A stretch of DNA of 64,000 bases from Budorcas taxicolor (Eukaryota; Chordata; Mammalia; Artiodactyla; Bovidae): contig NC_068921.1 in assembly GCF_023091745.1 (NCBI RefSeq), positions 10,496,001 through 10,560,000 of the forward strand, written 5' to 3'. The notes beneath the pieces are model-generated. The model was not told the DNA's origin. It did no database searches and worked only from the letters and a program-made list of their open reading frames with translations. Both the position numbers and the translations under genes were made by a program. How positions within the stretch are numbered: the first letter of the stretch is position 1; every line of letters starts with the position of its first letter. Of this stretch, positions 1 to 11,080 are shown one piece after another.

Positions 1-1000
1 ACAATCCTGAAGCCGATTCTCAGTTTTTGAAATAAGTCTCTTTACTTTGTGTGTGGGTGTCTGTCCTACTGGTTCTATTGCTTTGATTGACAGAGAAGAC
101 AACTAACATATTTGGAGCATCTACTATGTTCATCGAGTTCATCAAGCTACATATATTAACTTATTTGTGGAAGCACAACGTTCCATAACAACAGTGCAAA
201 AGTGCCTGATACGTATTTCTCAGTTGCCACTCATAACGGATTACTCCAAATATCCCCATCCATGCATGAGGAGGTGACCAATCACAAATGCTGCTCCCGC
301 CCGAGGGGAGGAGCTCAGACACAGCAGCAGGCAGATGAACAAACGCAAGCCCACAAAAATTTGAGACCACCTGTAAAAATGAAAAAGACAGCTCCCCAAT
401 AGTCTCCAATGAAGCACAATATTCAGCAGTGAAACATAAAAAGTAAACACTGCGCACTGCTAAATATTTAAAAAGATGAAAAACGGCTACACAGATTTCA
501 TTCTAGGAAGTTGTAATTTTATACTTTCTAGAGGGAAAAGTAGGAATCATGTAAAATGCCAAATAAAAAAGGAGGCACTTTGCAATTTATGTATTCTCTG
601 AGGTCAATTCCTATTATTTCCAAGAAAAGAAAGACTTTCAGTGTTTAGTTGTGAGAAGAAACTAAAGAGGTGGAGTGGTGTGCATTCTGTTATATATGTG
701 CCTAAAGCATAAACCACATTTGACTTTATTCCAGGGAGAAAAGAGCCTGGAGAAAGGATGCAGATGAAAGACTGTAAAAACCAACAACATAATTGGGATA
801 TGTTTTGTTGAATCTTTCCCAGTGAAACAGAGATACATTTTCCCTAACACAGGCCATTTGACCCTAGGCAGCGCCACCTTTGTAATTTCTTTTCCTAAGT
901 ATAAGACAGCAACTAGCAACAGACACAAAAATACCATCGGCTACAGCAAAGTATTAACAATATCAGTAACAACAATCACATCTACAACGTACTAACGGAG
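1..1000. other. AT-rich stretch, nothing recognised
   Basis: No repeat family, exon or regulatory motif could be identified. Short open frames occur on both strands but have no recognisable domain and overlap each other, as expected by chance. Confidence 0.5.
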
Positions 1001-1355
1001 ACTTCTCTGGTGCTTCAGTTCAGTTCAGTCACTCAGTCGTGTCCGACTCTTTGCGACCCCATGGACCGCAGCACGCCAGGCCTCCCTGTCCATCATCAGC
1101 TCCCAGAGTTCACTCAAACTCGTGTCCATTGAGTCGGTGATGCCATCCAACCATCTCTGGTGGCTTAGTGGTAAAGAATTCACCTGCCGATGCCGGAGAC
1201 ATGGGTTCAATCCCTGGGTTGGAAAGATCCCCTGGAGAAGGAAATGGCAACCCACTCCAGAATTCTTACCTGGAATTCCCACAGACAGAGGAGCCTGGTG
1301 GGCCGCAGTCCATGGGGTCACAAAGAGTGGGACCTGAATTAGTGACTGAACAACA
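1001..1355 (+). mobile_element. Bov-tA SINE, split by a BovB fragment
   Basis: The first 12 bases of the tRNA-like head (cttctctggtg) lie at 1001-1012 and the rest resumes at 1154. It has the usual order of tRNA-Glu-like head, middle block (gatcccctggagaagg) and BovB-like 3' module. The head is interrupted by a 141-bp minus-strand BovB tail, so this SINE is older than that BovB insertion. Confidence 0.85.
1013..1153 (-). mobile_element. BovB LINE 3' end, 5'-truncated (141 bp)
   Basis: The gttcagttcagtcactcag terminus and the following block match the BovB 3' end on the minus strand. The 9-bp sequence tctctggtg occurs at 1004-1012 and again at 1154-1162, which is a target-site duplication within the host SINE head. 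The element ends about where BovB continues ccatctc, so 1-5 bases at the right border may belong to either. Confidence 0.8.
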
Positions 1356-1655
1356 CAAAACAACACATTTATTGAGGGATTTCTTGTGGACTTTATTTCA
1401 CAGTCTTAAAATTTCTACAAAGCAGTAAAATATAAACGCCAGTTAAAAAGTGAGGAAAGAACATTAGAAATGCATAAAGAAAACACAATTGGCAACAAAA
1501 TTAGATAAAGATACTTGCTAATACTGTAAAGTAAATTAAGACAAGACTCCATTTTCCTTGTATTTGTTATTAAAAATATCCAGGATGGGTGACTGTGCAG
1601 AGAAACAGGTGATTTCATCCATCACTGACTACTGGGAGCTGCTAAGACCTCTCTT
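1356..1655. other. Unrecognised spacer
   Basis: AT-rich, with no identifiable repeat or conserved open frame. Confidence 0.4.
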
Positions 1656-1841
1656 GGGGCTTCCCTGGTGGCTTAGACAGTAAAGAATCTGCCTGCAATG
1701 TGGGAGACCTGCAGAAGATCCCCTGGAGAAGGGAATGGCTACCCAATCCAGTATTTTTGCGTGGAGATCCTATGGACAGAGGAGCCTGGTGGGCCACAGT
1801 TCATGGGGTCATAAAGAGTTGGACATGACTCAGTGACCAAC
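1656..1841 (+). mobile_element. Bov-tA SINE
   Basis: It opens with ggggcttccctggtggctta and ends in the gagttggacatgactcag module. About 15-20 bp in the middle of the head (the promoter B-box region) are missing, since gggagacctgcagaagatcc joins directly. It is followed six bases later by another Bov-tA in the same orientation. Confidence 0.9.
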
Positions 1842-1846
1842 ATTTT

Positions 1847-2062
1847 GAGCTTCCAGGTGGTACTAGCGGTAAAGAATCTGCCTGCCAGTGCAGGAGGCAA
1901 GAGATGTAGATTCCATCTCTGGGTCAGGAAGATCCCCTGGAGGAGGCCACGGCAACCCACTCCAGTATTCTTGCCTGGAGAATCCCGTGGACAGAGGAGC
2001 CTTGGAGGTTACGGTCTACAGGGTTGCAAAGTGTAAGACACACCTGAAGCAACTTAGCACAA
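1847..2062 (+). mobile_element. Bov-tA SINE
   Basis: Second of two head-to-tail copies. The head (gagcttccaggtggtactag) is diverged, while the middle block gatcccctggaggagg and the 3' module are clear. The close spacing fits two insertions rather than a dimeric element, because each copy has its own head and tail. Confidence 0.88.
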
Positions 2063-2089
2063 GACCTCACTAGTGGACCATTTGGTAAC

Positions 2090-2390
2090 TGAATTTAAAC
2101 CCTTCTATAATGTACGTAACCTTTGATGCAGAAATCCCTTTTCTTGAAACTAATCCACAGGAATGATATATATGTGTACAAAGACTTATGTATAAGAATA
2201 TTTTTCACAGTATTTATAGAAGTAAAAATATGAATGTAAATGAATATGTCAAAAAGAGATTCAGTTTAATTAGGGCACATCCACATGATGGAATACTTTA
2301 CAGGCTGAAACAATGTGCTTCAACAAATACTTAGCAAAAGAGAAAAATATTAAAGCATTTTCAAGGAATACATTTAAAAAGATATGTAAT
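2090..2390 (+). mobile_element. Old L1 (L1M-type) fragment
   Basis: The phrases gtgtacaaagacttatgtat, cacatccacatgatggaatac and the surrounding order match the end of L1 ORF2 in old mammalian L1s. Divergence is high and no frame is open. The subfamily cannot be set by eye. Confidence 0.55.
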
Positions 2391-2650
2391 TCTAGTGAGT
2401 TTGGCATTGCCTAGCACCCTTAACTTTCCCTGGGCGCCTACTTCATTACTTTTGACAAGAGCAAGTTGAACTGAATGATAACTGGATCTCGCTTTTCTAA
2501 AATGACAACTGGATTTCCGATTCGAAGAATCAAAGTGTTTTGGTTTTGCCCTGGAAATTTTCCCCCTATATTTAAGAGGCAGTCAATAGTTTCTGGCACT
2601 GTCAGCTCTAAATCAGATCTATGATTACTCTGATTACTCTATCAATGTGT

Positions 2651-2868
2651 GCGTGTGAGCTAAGCGACTTCAGTCATGTCGACTTTTTGCGACATTTTGG
2701 ACTGTAGCCGGCCAGCGTCCTCTGCCCAAGCGATTCACCAAGCAAGAATAACTGGAGTGGATGGCCATGCCCTCCACCAGAGGTCTTCCTGACCCAGGGA
2801 TCCAATCCACACCTCTTAAGCCTTCTACATTGGCAGGTGGGTTCTACTAGTGCTACCTGGAAAGTCCG
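2651..2868 (-). mobile_element. Bov-tA SINE
   Basis: A minus-strand copy reading from the 3' module (gtgagctaagcgacttcagtc) to the head complement (gtgctacctggaaagtc). It is more diverged than most copies here. Confidence 0.85.
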
Positions 2869-3114
2869 CTGCATCAATTTTAATTAATTTTATTTTAATT
2901 GTGCAAATATTATGCCAGGTGACGGCCAGTTTGAACAAGTGGTACTAGGTAGCATTATCTTTTAAGCTTCACCATGAAGGCAAAGCTAAGTTTCTCTTCA
3001 AAAACGTTGGTACCACTTCACAAATGGGGTTAAAACCCCCCAGTTTAGCTCAGCTATGAGTCAATCATATTACTATGTGTCAACAATCATATCATCAAGT
3101 CTTTCAAATGACTT

Positions 3115-3515
3115 GAGAGAGTTTGTATCGGTAGGTTTCCCTAGAAACACTGAACTGGAGAGAGAGAAAGAGACACAAAAAAATGATTTATGTGCTTTAG
3201 AGGGACAAGCAGGTACAAAACCTGTGGGACAGGCCAGCAGGCTAGACACTCATCAGGAGTTCATGTCATGGTCTCAAGGCAGAATTTCTTCCTCCTCCAG
3301 GAAACCTGTTTTTGCTCTTACAGACTTTCAACTGATTATAGGTGGCACATCCATGTTATCTAGGCTAATCTCCTTTACTGAGGTCATTGACTGTATTGGT
3401 AATACGTGCTAACCATATCTACAAACGACTCTCACAGTGACATCCACATTAAGATTTGATTAAATAATTGCAAGCTATATAGCCTAGCTCAGTTAACATA
3501 GAAAACTAACCTTCA
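3115..3515. mobile_element. Old interspersed repeat, probably L1M 3' UTR
   Basis: The blocks gctcttacagactttcaac, atctcctttactgaggtc and ctctcacagtgacatcc occur in the order seen in a common old mammalian repeat that I associate with L1M 3' UTRs. The family name is uncertain; an LTR relative is the alternative. Confidence 0.45.
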
Positions 3516-4120
3516 AAGAGCTTATATGAGTGTTTCCCTCCTATCATCAGGTTATCAATCCACCTAAAAAAATTAAAACTTTGCTTGGACTTTCAAGTAA
3601 GCAAAGATAGGAGAGAAGTAGGGGGGAAAAATAATTTTGAAAAGGAAGTACAAAGCAACTTCAGGCCTTAGCACAAATCTAGGCCCAGATTCTCAGGCCA
3701 TCTATTTCAACAAGTATCTCTCTCCATTCCTCACCTCTGGTGTCTTTACCCAAGCTTTACTTTCAGGCAGTTTCTTGTAAGTGGTGACTGATGGTAAAAT
3801 TACTATGTAAGGAGGTTGATGAGGGAGGCCAGTGTGGAGATCTACACAGATAAACATGCATGAGTGGAACCTTTTTTTTTTTTGGCTTGTGTCTTAACCT
3901 TTGCAGGGCCTAGTGATCTCCCACTTGACTTCTCTGACTATACCAAAAATAGGATTTTGCCTAAAATGCACCACCCTAGTTGTGTTATATTAAACCATGA
4001 ATTTGCTCTAGTCTCTCCTGGTTTCACTAAATCCATATACACAGGCATATGAACCACTGTGCATATTTCAAGAAGTCATCATTTGAGAATGATGTCCATA
4101 GTTTAAAAATGCAGGCTAAA
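3516..4120. other. Unrecognised sequence
   Basis: No identifiable element or gene. A run of eleven T occurs near 3871. Confidence 0.4.
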
Positions 4121-4314
4121 GGGACTTCCCTGACAGGCCAGTGATTAAGACTGCCTTCCAATGCAAGGAGTGTGGGTTCAGTTCCTGGTTAGAGAGCTAA
4201 GGTCCCACTAGACTTGCAGCCAAAAGAACCAAAACAGAAGCAGTATTGCAAAAAAAATTGATAAAAGCTTAAAAACAAAAAAAAGTTCACATCAAAATAA
4301 ATAAATAATAAAAA
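4121..4314 (+). mobile_element. CHR-type SINE (CHR-1-like)
   Basis: It starts gggacttccctgacaggcca, carries a degenerate tRNA-Glu-like B box (gtgggttcagttcctgg), and continues into cagaagcagtattgc and an A-rich tail (gttcacatcaaaataaataa). This tRNA-derived family is shared by whales, hippos and ruminants and is older than Bov-tA. Confidence 0.75.
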
Positions 4315-4630
4315 CACAGGTTAGAACAATGAGAACTGTCTGAGTTTTTAGAAATATGTCTTATTAAGGCAAGCACTGTCACTTATTTCTGTAGTTTTTC
4401 TAACTCAACAAATGGGAGGTCATTCAGCTTTCAGAAATCTCACACTATAGTTTGGTTACAGTGGTCACTGTGGTTTGGCTCTAGATGTAAGACATTTGCA
4501 GTAACAATGATCATACTGCACAAACCGTAAAACAAAAGCCTTCATGGATTTTGCTGATATCTCAAAATGGATCCTATGATCGAACTTGGAAGACAACCAT
4601 TGAATGCCTTCTCTGAAACCAATACGCTTG

Positions 4631-4648
4631 CATATATATACATATACA

Positions 4649-4686
<38 letters not shown>
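4631..4686. repeat. (TA)n simple repeat
   Basis: An imperfect TA/TG tract ends in a pure TA run at about 4660-4685. It is likely polymorphic in length. Confidence 0.95.
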
Positions 4687-4690
<4 letters not shown>

Positions 4691-5120
4691 GAAGTGGCTT
4701 GCTTTAAGTGCTTACTAAATCATTAAGAAATTTTAAAAAGTCAGAGGACCCTAGATTTTTTTTTCTTATTATTTCTTATCTGTATTACAATGTGGATGTT
4801 TTTCCAGAAATTTGAATTAATCAAATTTAAAGAGATAAGTTGATAAAGAGTTTGTAAGAGGAAGATTTTCTCAACCAGAAGCAAAAGACTGACAGCGAAG
4901 ATTCCCAGCTAATAAACATGACCATGCAAAAAGAAGAATGCATTCAGAAATTATGGAATTTTGATGAAATAGAAATTATGGGATTGATCTTCCTGAGATG
5001 TTCCTAGAGCCACATGCCTTGCCAGTGGTTATTAAGACTTCTTCAGCAGACTCACTTCTTTGGGCCCCAGAATTTGTATTGATTGATCTTGCTAATATTG
5101 ATATGACAAGAATATAGCAA
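4687..5120. other. Unrecognised AT-rich sequence
   Basis: No family or gene could be recognised. Confidence 0.4.
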
Positions 5121-5298
5121 CTTTTTTGTGGGCTATTTTTAAAGTCTTTATTGAACTTGTTACAATATTGCTTCTGATCTATGTTCTGGTCCCCTAGGCA
5201 CGAGGCATATGAAATCATTGTTCCCCAACCAGGGATTGAACCTGCATCTCCCACACTGGAAGATGAAGTCCCAATCACTGGACCACCAGGAAAGTCCC
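5121..5298 (-). mobile_element. CHR-type SINE, minus strand
   Basis: Read on the minus strand, it opens gggactttcctggtggtcca, has B box gcaggttcaatccctggtt, and ends in a tail with aataaagactttaaaaat. The tail resembles those of the copies at 4121 and 62367, which supports one CHR-1-like family. Confidence 0.75.
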
Positions 5299-6613
5299 AG
5301 CATCTTCTTACAATAAATACTGAGCTTGTCCCATGAACAGTTTCCTAGTGGGCAGACTGTACTGGGCTTTCTAAGCTCATACCCACCTCTCATCAGGTCC
5401 ACTTTGAATAATTTAGGGGTTGCACATCAAGGTTTACTTTCATGGATAATTTAGATTATACCTTCACACATTAAGTGTTGCCAAACTGAATTGTATTAAA
5501 TGGATTTCTGACCACTTCTCTTTAATTTTTATTCATTCAAAGATAAAGATAATGTTTAACATGATTTAATGCAGACTGTGAATTTCACTGACTAGGTGAC
5601 CAATTAATAGAATGTCACATAAAACAAACAGAATAAAATGTGAACAGAATTTTATTCAACAGAATAAAATTGCCCTAGAATAAATCTATTTCTCCCCATG
5701 GCCCTGGCAATACAGATAGGAAAAGTGAGGTAATGGATACCCAACTTTAATTTATTCATACTCTGATGAGAGTTGTTAGGAGGTAGGTACAACTTATCTG
5801 CAAAACCTAAGGAGATCCCATGCTATCAAAGCAAGTTGATCCTTTCATATAAACACAAATTCTTCCCTTTATGATCTTACCTGTGACTGACACATAAACT
5901 CACCCAAATTTCTCCCCAGACCCCACCCCCATTCTCCCCCGTCATTGAAGTCTGCTCCATTTCAAACAACTACTTACTTTATTTGCACATCTTAGTATAG
6001 TGCCTTGAACAACCCAGAAGAACCGCAGTTCATACCAGCTAGATCTCACCTTTGTCTGGATTTATTTCAAATGTGTGCTTCTAATGCTTTTCCATCTGCA
6101 ACTGCAAGAGTATAGATATCCTATAGACTTTTTCTTCTCCTTACTAAATCTATTTCTTCCCACATGCCATTGGACAAGCACTTTTCCTGAAGTTGACCCA
6201 CTTCGCTCAATTTATTTCTACTGGCTATGCTTGATCATTTCTGCTTACCCAACACAGCAGCTCTTCCCATTTCACCCATATTGACATTCACTGGTTGCAA
6301 ACAGCAGTTAATACACAATTTCCCCAAATAAAATACTGTTCTGAAAATGTTAACATGTGTTCTGGGAGAAGGAAGGAGTGTTTGGTTTTTTTAAAGTTTG
6401 CAGAGTGCTGGGTGTTGAAGTGTTGAAGATTTTTAAATGTCTCTACTCAGGCCTTTTTAGAATTTTTCAGCTATAATTGTGCACTGTATCCTTAAAGTGG
6501 GATAGAGAATCTGTAACACCGTGTACTGTGTGACCCGGTTCTGTTTCTTAACTTTACTATCAGAGAAGCATTGCGTATGGAAAATAGAGTATTAAGTTCA
6601 GCAACAGTCAACT
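5299..6613. other. Unrecognised sequence
   Basis: About 1.3 kb with no recognisable repeat. The 69-codon plus frame at 6075-6284 has no domain I know and no splice or promoter context, so it is treated as chance. Confidence 0.4.
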
Positions 6614-6854
6614 CTTCCCTGGTGGCTTTCCTGAGGGCTCAACTGGTAGAAAATCCGCCTGCAATGTGGGAGACCTGGGTTCGATCCCTGGGTTTGGAAG
6701 ATCCCCTGGAGAAGGCAAAGGTTACCCACTCCAGTATTCTGGCCTGGAGAATTCCATGGATTGTATAGTCCATGGGGTAACTGTTATGCCCAGAGTCCGA
6801 GTCCCCAAAACTGAGAGAATAAGACGTCCACAGCAATGCAAAAGCATAAAGGGG

Positions 6855-6861
6855 TTTTATT
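6855..6861 (-). promoter_or_regulatory. LTR polyadenylation signal
   Basis: AATAAAA on the minus strand, about 80-90 bases after the TATA-like site and about 75 bases before the LTR 3' end, which is a normal R/U5 arrangement. Confidence 0.7.
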
Positions 6862-6941
6862 GCCAGCTCGAGCCAGGGCTCCCATCTCATCCAGCACAGT
6901 GGAGTCTTGAGGAGAGCCCAGAGCCCAGATTTACAGTAGTA

Positions 6942-6949
6942 TTTATAAG
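6942..6949 (-). promoter_or_regulatory. LTR TATA-like box
   Basis: ttataaat on the minus strand, downstream of the CCAAT repeats and upstream of the polyadenylation signal. Confidence 0.6.
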
Positions 6950-7010
6950 TTTAGAACAAAGACAGGGAGTTGGCAAGGGTTGATTGGCTGCAGGGGTTTC
7001 CTGGTATTTA

Positions 7011-7108
7011 CTGATTGGCCAGTCATTATCCCTCTGATTGACCAGAGTTATCATCTCTCTGATTGGCCAGAGTTACCATCTTTCTTATTGGCCAGAGTTA
7101 CCATCTCC
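7011..7108 (-). repeat. Four tandem CCAAT-box repeats in LTR U3
   Basis: Four units of 23, 25, 25 and 25 bp (starting at 7011, 7034, 7059, 7084), each holding ccaat or a one-base variant on the minus strand (ggccaatcag, ggtcaatcag, ggccaatcag, ggccaataag). A fifth gccaatca sits at about 6981-6988. CCAAT boxes typically bind NF-Y. Confidence 0.85.
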
Positions 7109-7234
7109 GGAAGCCCTGGAAGCATGACTCAGGGATTATTTTTGGCCTAGTGTACCTCTCTGAGCCTGTCATGGCTCTGGTGAGGTTGTAACAGTAACAA
7201 AGAGTCAGATACAACTGAGCAACTTTCACTTCCA

Positions 7235-8718
7235 GCAGTTAACTCAGAATTACTAAGCAACACTCCCTAAATCTGCTTCATTAATGACCAGTATGACAGC
7301 ATTTTTGCTGTGGTCATTACATTTATTTATACTATACCTTATACTAAAGGAATTTATTATGACTTCAAAGATATTTTAAAATACCAAACAACAGAAATTA
7401 AATGAGAGGTAAGATCAAAGTGGGGAAAAAAGAAAAACAATGGGAAGAATGTTAAAATAAAACCAGAGTTTAACAACAACAACAAAAAGCATAGGGGGTT
7501 CAAACCCAGCTATATATTAATAGTCAATTGGAAAGATTTTAAAATATATCTTCTCTGCCCCTGCCACAGAGTTACTGAATTAATATTTTTAATAAGGTCC
7601 CTAGATGATTCCTCAACCAATCTGGAAGTTCAGAAATCAGAAATTCCTAATTTGATATATAGCATCCTTAACAATGTTCTTGTTAAAGTTATCTCAGCAG
7701 CTGCTTTAGCTCCAGATTCCATTTTCACAAGGAAATATATACTTGGTCAATTACCTGAAGATATTTCTTAAATGTGTTTTCAATTGTTTCTCTATTTAAT
7801 GACAGGCCTCTCCTATAAATAAATATTATATTTGAGCCTCACTTCCCTGAAAACCTGTGAGCCTATTACCCAATTGGTGTATTCAATAAAGTCAGCGGAT
7901 ATTTATTTGGAAAACACTCAGCTACAGTAAGACACAACTTAAAAAAAAAACTTTCATTTGTAAGCATACTCTCTTCTCTCTAACTCGAAACCATCAACAT
8001 TAATTGGTGACAGAATTCTCCACTTCTGAAAGCTATATAAACAAACACAGATGTCAAATAAGAAACAAATTGATAGGATACACAGAATTATCTCAGTTGC
8101 CTTACAAGGTGACACTGAATACATTAAACAAAAGTTGGAAAGAAAATTTAATTTACAAACCTCACAGGAATATTGGTTTCATATGATAACAGTTCTTATA
8201 ACTATGCATTTTCCCTCAAGGAGGAAACACCAATGGAGAGTAATCTCTAGAAATGTTCACACTCTAATACAAAACAGTAAAACAGATCAGAAATTATCTA
8301 ATCAATGTTGGAAGAAATGTCAAAACAAAAGCACAAGTTTGCCTTCCTTCTGGGGCTGCTTGCAATTGCTGAGTTTCAAAAGTAGAGGAGTTGAGACTTT
8401 CTAAAAAATGTGCTCGATGGGCCAGAGTGAGAGAAGGATGGCTTCAAAGGGTGACAGAGAGAGCTCTGTCCGCTCGGGGGCAGAAGGGCTTCTCACGCGC
8501 TGCTGTGCACTGAGCGTGCTTAGGACCACAGGGACATCGTTTTTCTTAGTTACCTCAAGTCCAGGAAGAGCAAGGAAAGGAAAAGCCAACAGTGGTGAAA
8601 GGGACAGGAAAATAAAATGTGACTCAATGAACGGAAGAACTCTATGACAGCCAGAAGCCAAAGTGAGTTACTTGAGTGTAGACAAATTCAGAAAGAGGAC
8701 ATCATTTGACTATGTCGA
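7235..8718. other. Unrecognised sequence
   Basis: No element is identified. Overlapping frames on both strands at 8401-8661 (86 and 79 codons) occupy the same bases and match nothing I recognise. Confidence 0.4.
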
Positions 8719-9150
8719 ATTAAAAAAAAAAAAAAAAACACGCTGATCTAAAAGCTGAGGATTATGTTTTATTCAGTGGACTTACTGAGAACTTAAGTCC
8801 AATACATGTTCCCAGATAGCTCTGAGGGACCATCTCCAAGAGGTGAGGAAGGGGCCAGGATATATAGGAACTTTTCAAAAAACAAACAAAAAAATTGATG
8901 CTCAAACATTGAAAGACTTCTGCTAATTAAAGAAAACAAGACATTGCAAATTAATGAATTTAGCCCTCTTCTATGAATGGGGAGACCCAAGAAACTGGGC
9001 TTACTGAAATCATTCCTTTGATGTGCACCTTAACTGTCTGAGGCCAGGACGTTGGTTTTCTGCATCCTCAGGGCGCACCGCTGACGGCTTAGTGGCCACA
9101 ACACTCTTTGTTTACTGAAATGGCATTCCTTGTCCGTGACCGACAGGTTG
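8719..9150 (-). mobile_element. Possible LTR remnant, unassigned
   Basis: A run of 17 A is followed by a block with ttttattcag (an AATAAAA signal on the minus strand), ggccaggatatatagg and gaaatcattcctttgat. I have the impression of a dispersed ruminant repeat but cannot place it. No target duplication or paired termini were found. Confidence 0.3.
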
Positions 9151-9152
9151 TA

Positions 9153-9340
9153 GAGCAGCGGCTCTTAAACCCTAGAGTGTCTCTGAATCACTGAGAAACA
9201 TGGATAAGACAATTTGCTGATCTGTAGCTCCAGAGTTTCTGATTCAGTTAATCTGGAATGAGGCCCTAGAATTTGCTTTTCTGATATCTCCACGTGATGC
9301 AAACTCCATTGATCTGGGGCAACACTTTGAAAACCTTCCC
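9153..9340 (+). mobile_element. MER5A-like hAT DNA transposon fossil
   Basis: The order cagcggctcttaaaccctag, ccagagtttctgattcagtt, gaatttgcttttctgat, then acactttgaaaacc matches the MER5A consensus from one terminal repeat to the other. These are non-autonomous Charlie-type elements, extinct in ruminants. Confidence 0.75.
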
Positions 9341-10098
9341 TCACAGAGTGTGGGTGACAAACTGACATGCCTGCAGCATCCAGAGAAGGTGTCTCTAGGG
9401 GCTGATTGTTGGCCTGGGAGTATACAGGTTTTCCAATATAAGTCAGAATATTAATTCTTTAAGAGGGCTCTTGCTTTTTAAATGCTAGCAACTGATTTTT
9501 TAAAAAATTTTGAAAAGTAAGAGAGCTAAATAACATGCATCCATGGGTCTAATGAAGCCTGTGTATTCAAAGTTTAAAGTCTGTAGTACAGGAATTCCTG
9601 CAGCAGCTAAGCCATTCTATTTTAAAAACATATAGATTTAGCATGACTCTTCCAAGCTAAAGACGATGTTCAAAGGCCAAAGTTGTTAAAAACAAGAACA
9701 AAGCACCCCAAAGTGTCAAACGGTAAAACATACATCAACAATATGTTAATTTTTGCATTGTCCTAAATATTTTACTGTATAGCCACATCCTTAAATTTGT
9801 AAAAGAAAGTGAAGGATTTGTTGCCGTATCTATTTTCCAGGTCAAGGATCTGAGGCTTAAGAGAGGTTGAATGTCCAGGGTTTTTAAATCCTCTTATGAA
9901 ACACTTGTACTGGTTTCCATGGCTTGATACTTTTAACAGTTATTCACAGCCTTGTCTGCATATAACATTTGGGAAAATAACCCTTTTAAAAGTCTAAGCA
10001 GAGATTGGGATTGGGATCTATGCTGGTTCAAGAGCAGGAAGGTTGGGCCACCACCAACGTGACCATCACCAACAAAGAGTAATTGTGAACAATACTAA
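9341..10098. other. Mostly unrecognised
   Basis: A short stretch at about 9838-9890 (ggatctgaggcttaagag) resembles the conserved core of MIR or L2 elements but is too short to call. Nothing else is recognised. Confidence 0.35.
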
Positions 10099-10106
10099 AT
10101 TCAAAG

Positions 10107-10322
10107 CAGTCTGCCCTGATGGCTCAGCAGTAAAGAAACCACCTGCAGTACAGGTAGAAGCAGGAGACAGGGGTTCAATCCCTGGGTCAGGAAGATCCCC
10201 TGGAGGAGGAAATGGCAACCTGCTCCAATATTCTTGCCTGGAGAATCCCATGGACAGAGGAGCCAGGAGGGCTACAGTCCAAAGGGTCGAAAAGAGTTGG
10301 ACATGGCTAAGCAACTGAGCAC
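10107..10322 (+). mobile_element. Bov-tA SINE with target duplication
   Basis: Full-length copy; attcaaag occurs exactly at 10099-10106 and 10323-10330. Head, middle block and 3' module are all present. Confidence 0.93.
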
Positions 10323-10330
10323 ATTCAAAG

Positions 10331-11080
10331 TACTGTACTTACTAAAGTAAAATCCATGCAACTTAGAGAAAATATAAATGCCCAAGCCCTAGTCCTGAGT
10401 AGTCTATTCTAGAATGTCAGAGGTCAACAGGGAGGGATGACTTTTCACTATCACTTTACTTTTAATGCCTAATTGTTCTCCAAGAGGATGAATTTTAATT
10501 GAATTTTTTTTTTACCGAGTTCTTTTCTTTTTATAAAAATGTGAGCATAAACAGTAAAGCTAAATCATTATTAAGATATTCAAGGAAGAAAGTACTAAAC
10601 TGATCCAATAAATGAAAATCTATTTTCTTCTTCCAGGTAGCTGGAGAAAAGAGGTGGTTTTGTTCTCTTGATACAACATTTTATATCTAATAATTTTCAG
10701 TTCAGGAGCTTATTTTTTCCTGGCTGAAGTCTTCAGTTTGGAGCCTCTGTCATCTGTGAGCTCTTAACTCATGACCAATGACACACTGCCCTTGTCGAGA
10801 TCCTTTCTGTAATACATTGCATACCACAGCCCAAGTTCAATGTGATTAGTTAAGTTTCTTAAATATGATCAGAAGAAATATCAAATCAAAAAAAAAAAGC
10901 ACAGAAAAAGAGGAATGGACATATTTTTCCAAACAAAGCATAAGGATAGAAATAAGTTTTCCAACTACTTAAAACCTCCCTGGAAATGCAAAGTCATCTG
11001 GTTATGTGATATAAATATGAGCACCCATATATATAAAGCTATTGGTAACACACACCAGCACAGCCTCAATTCTCCCCAGT
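10331..11080. other. Unrecognised AT-rich sequence
   Basis: No repeat or gene recognised. Confidence 0.4.

Larger units (their letters stand above)
6782..7193 (-). mobile_element. Solo LTR of an endogenous retrovirus (412 bp)
   Basis: On the minus strand the element begins tgttacaacc and ends gggcataaca, giving TGTTA...TAACA termini. The 5-bp sequence gtaac flanks it exactly at 6777-6781 and 7194-7198, as expected from retroviral integration. The U3 region holds a block of CCAAT-box repeats (7011-7108). A TATA-like ttataaat lies at 6942-6949 and an AATAAAA polyadenylation signal at 6855-6861. There is no internal coding sequence, so this is a solo LTR left by LTR-LTR recombination. The five-base duplication and CCAAT/TATA layout suggest a class I ERV; the family is not assigned. 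Its unbroken promoter layout implies recent insertion. Confidence 0.88.
6614..7234 (+). mobile_element. Bov-tA SINE split by a solo LTR
   Basis: The head and middle lie at 6614-6781 and the terminal module resumes at 7199 (aaagagtcagatacaactga). The interruption falls at the conserved catggggtcgcaaagagtc block. The SINE is otherwise full length. Confidence 0.9.

Noticed and set aside
3056..3412. 118-codon plus frame
   Set aside because: It lies within an old interspersed repeat.
8401..8661. 86- and 79-codon frames on opposite strands as a small gene
   Set aside because: They are antisense shadows of each other with no domain, and no promoter or splice context.
10107..10322. tRNA-Glu-like promoter boxes in this and other Bov-tA or CHR heads as tRNA genes
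   Set aside because: They are SINE heads without a cloverleaf or mature 3' end.
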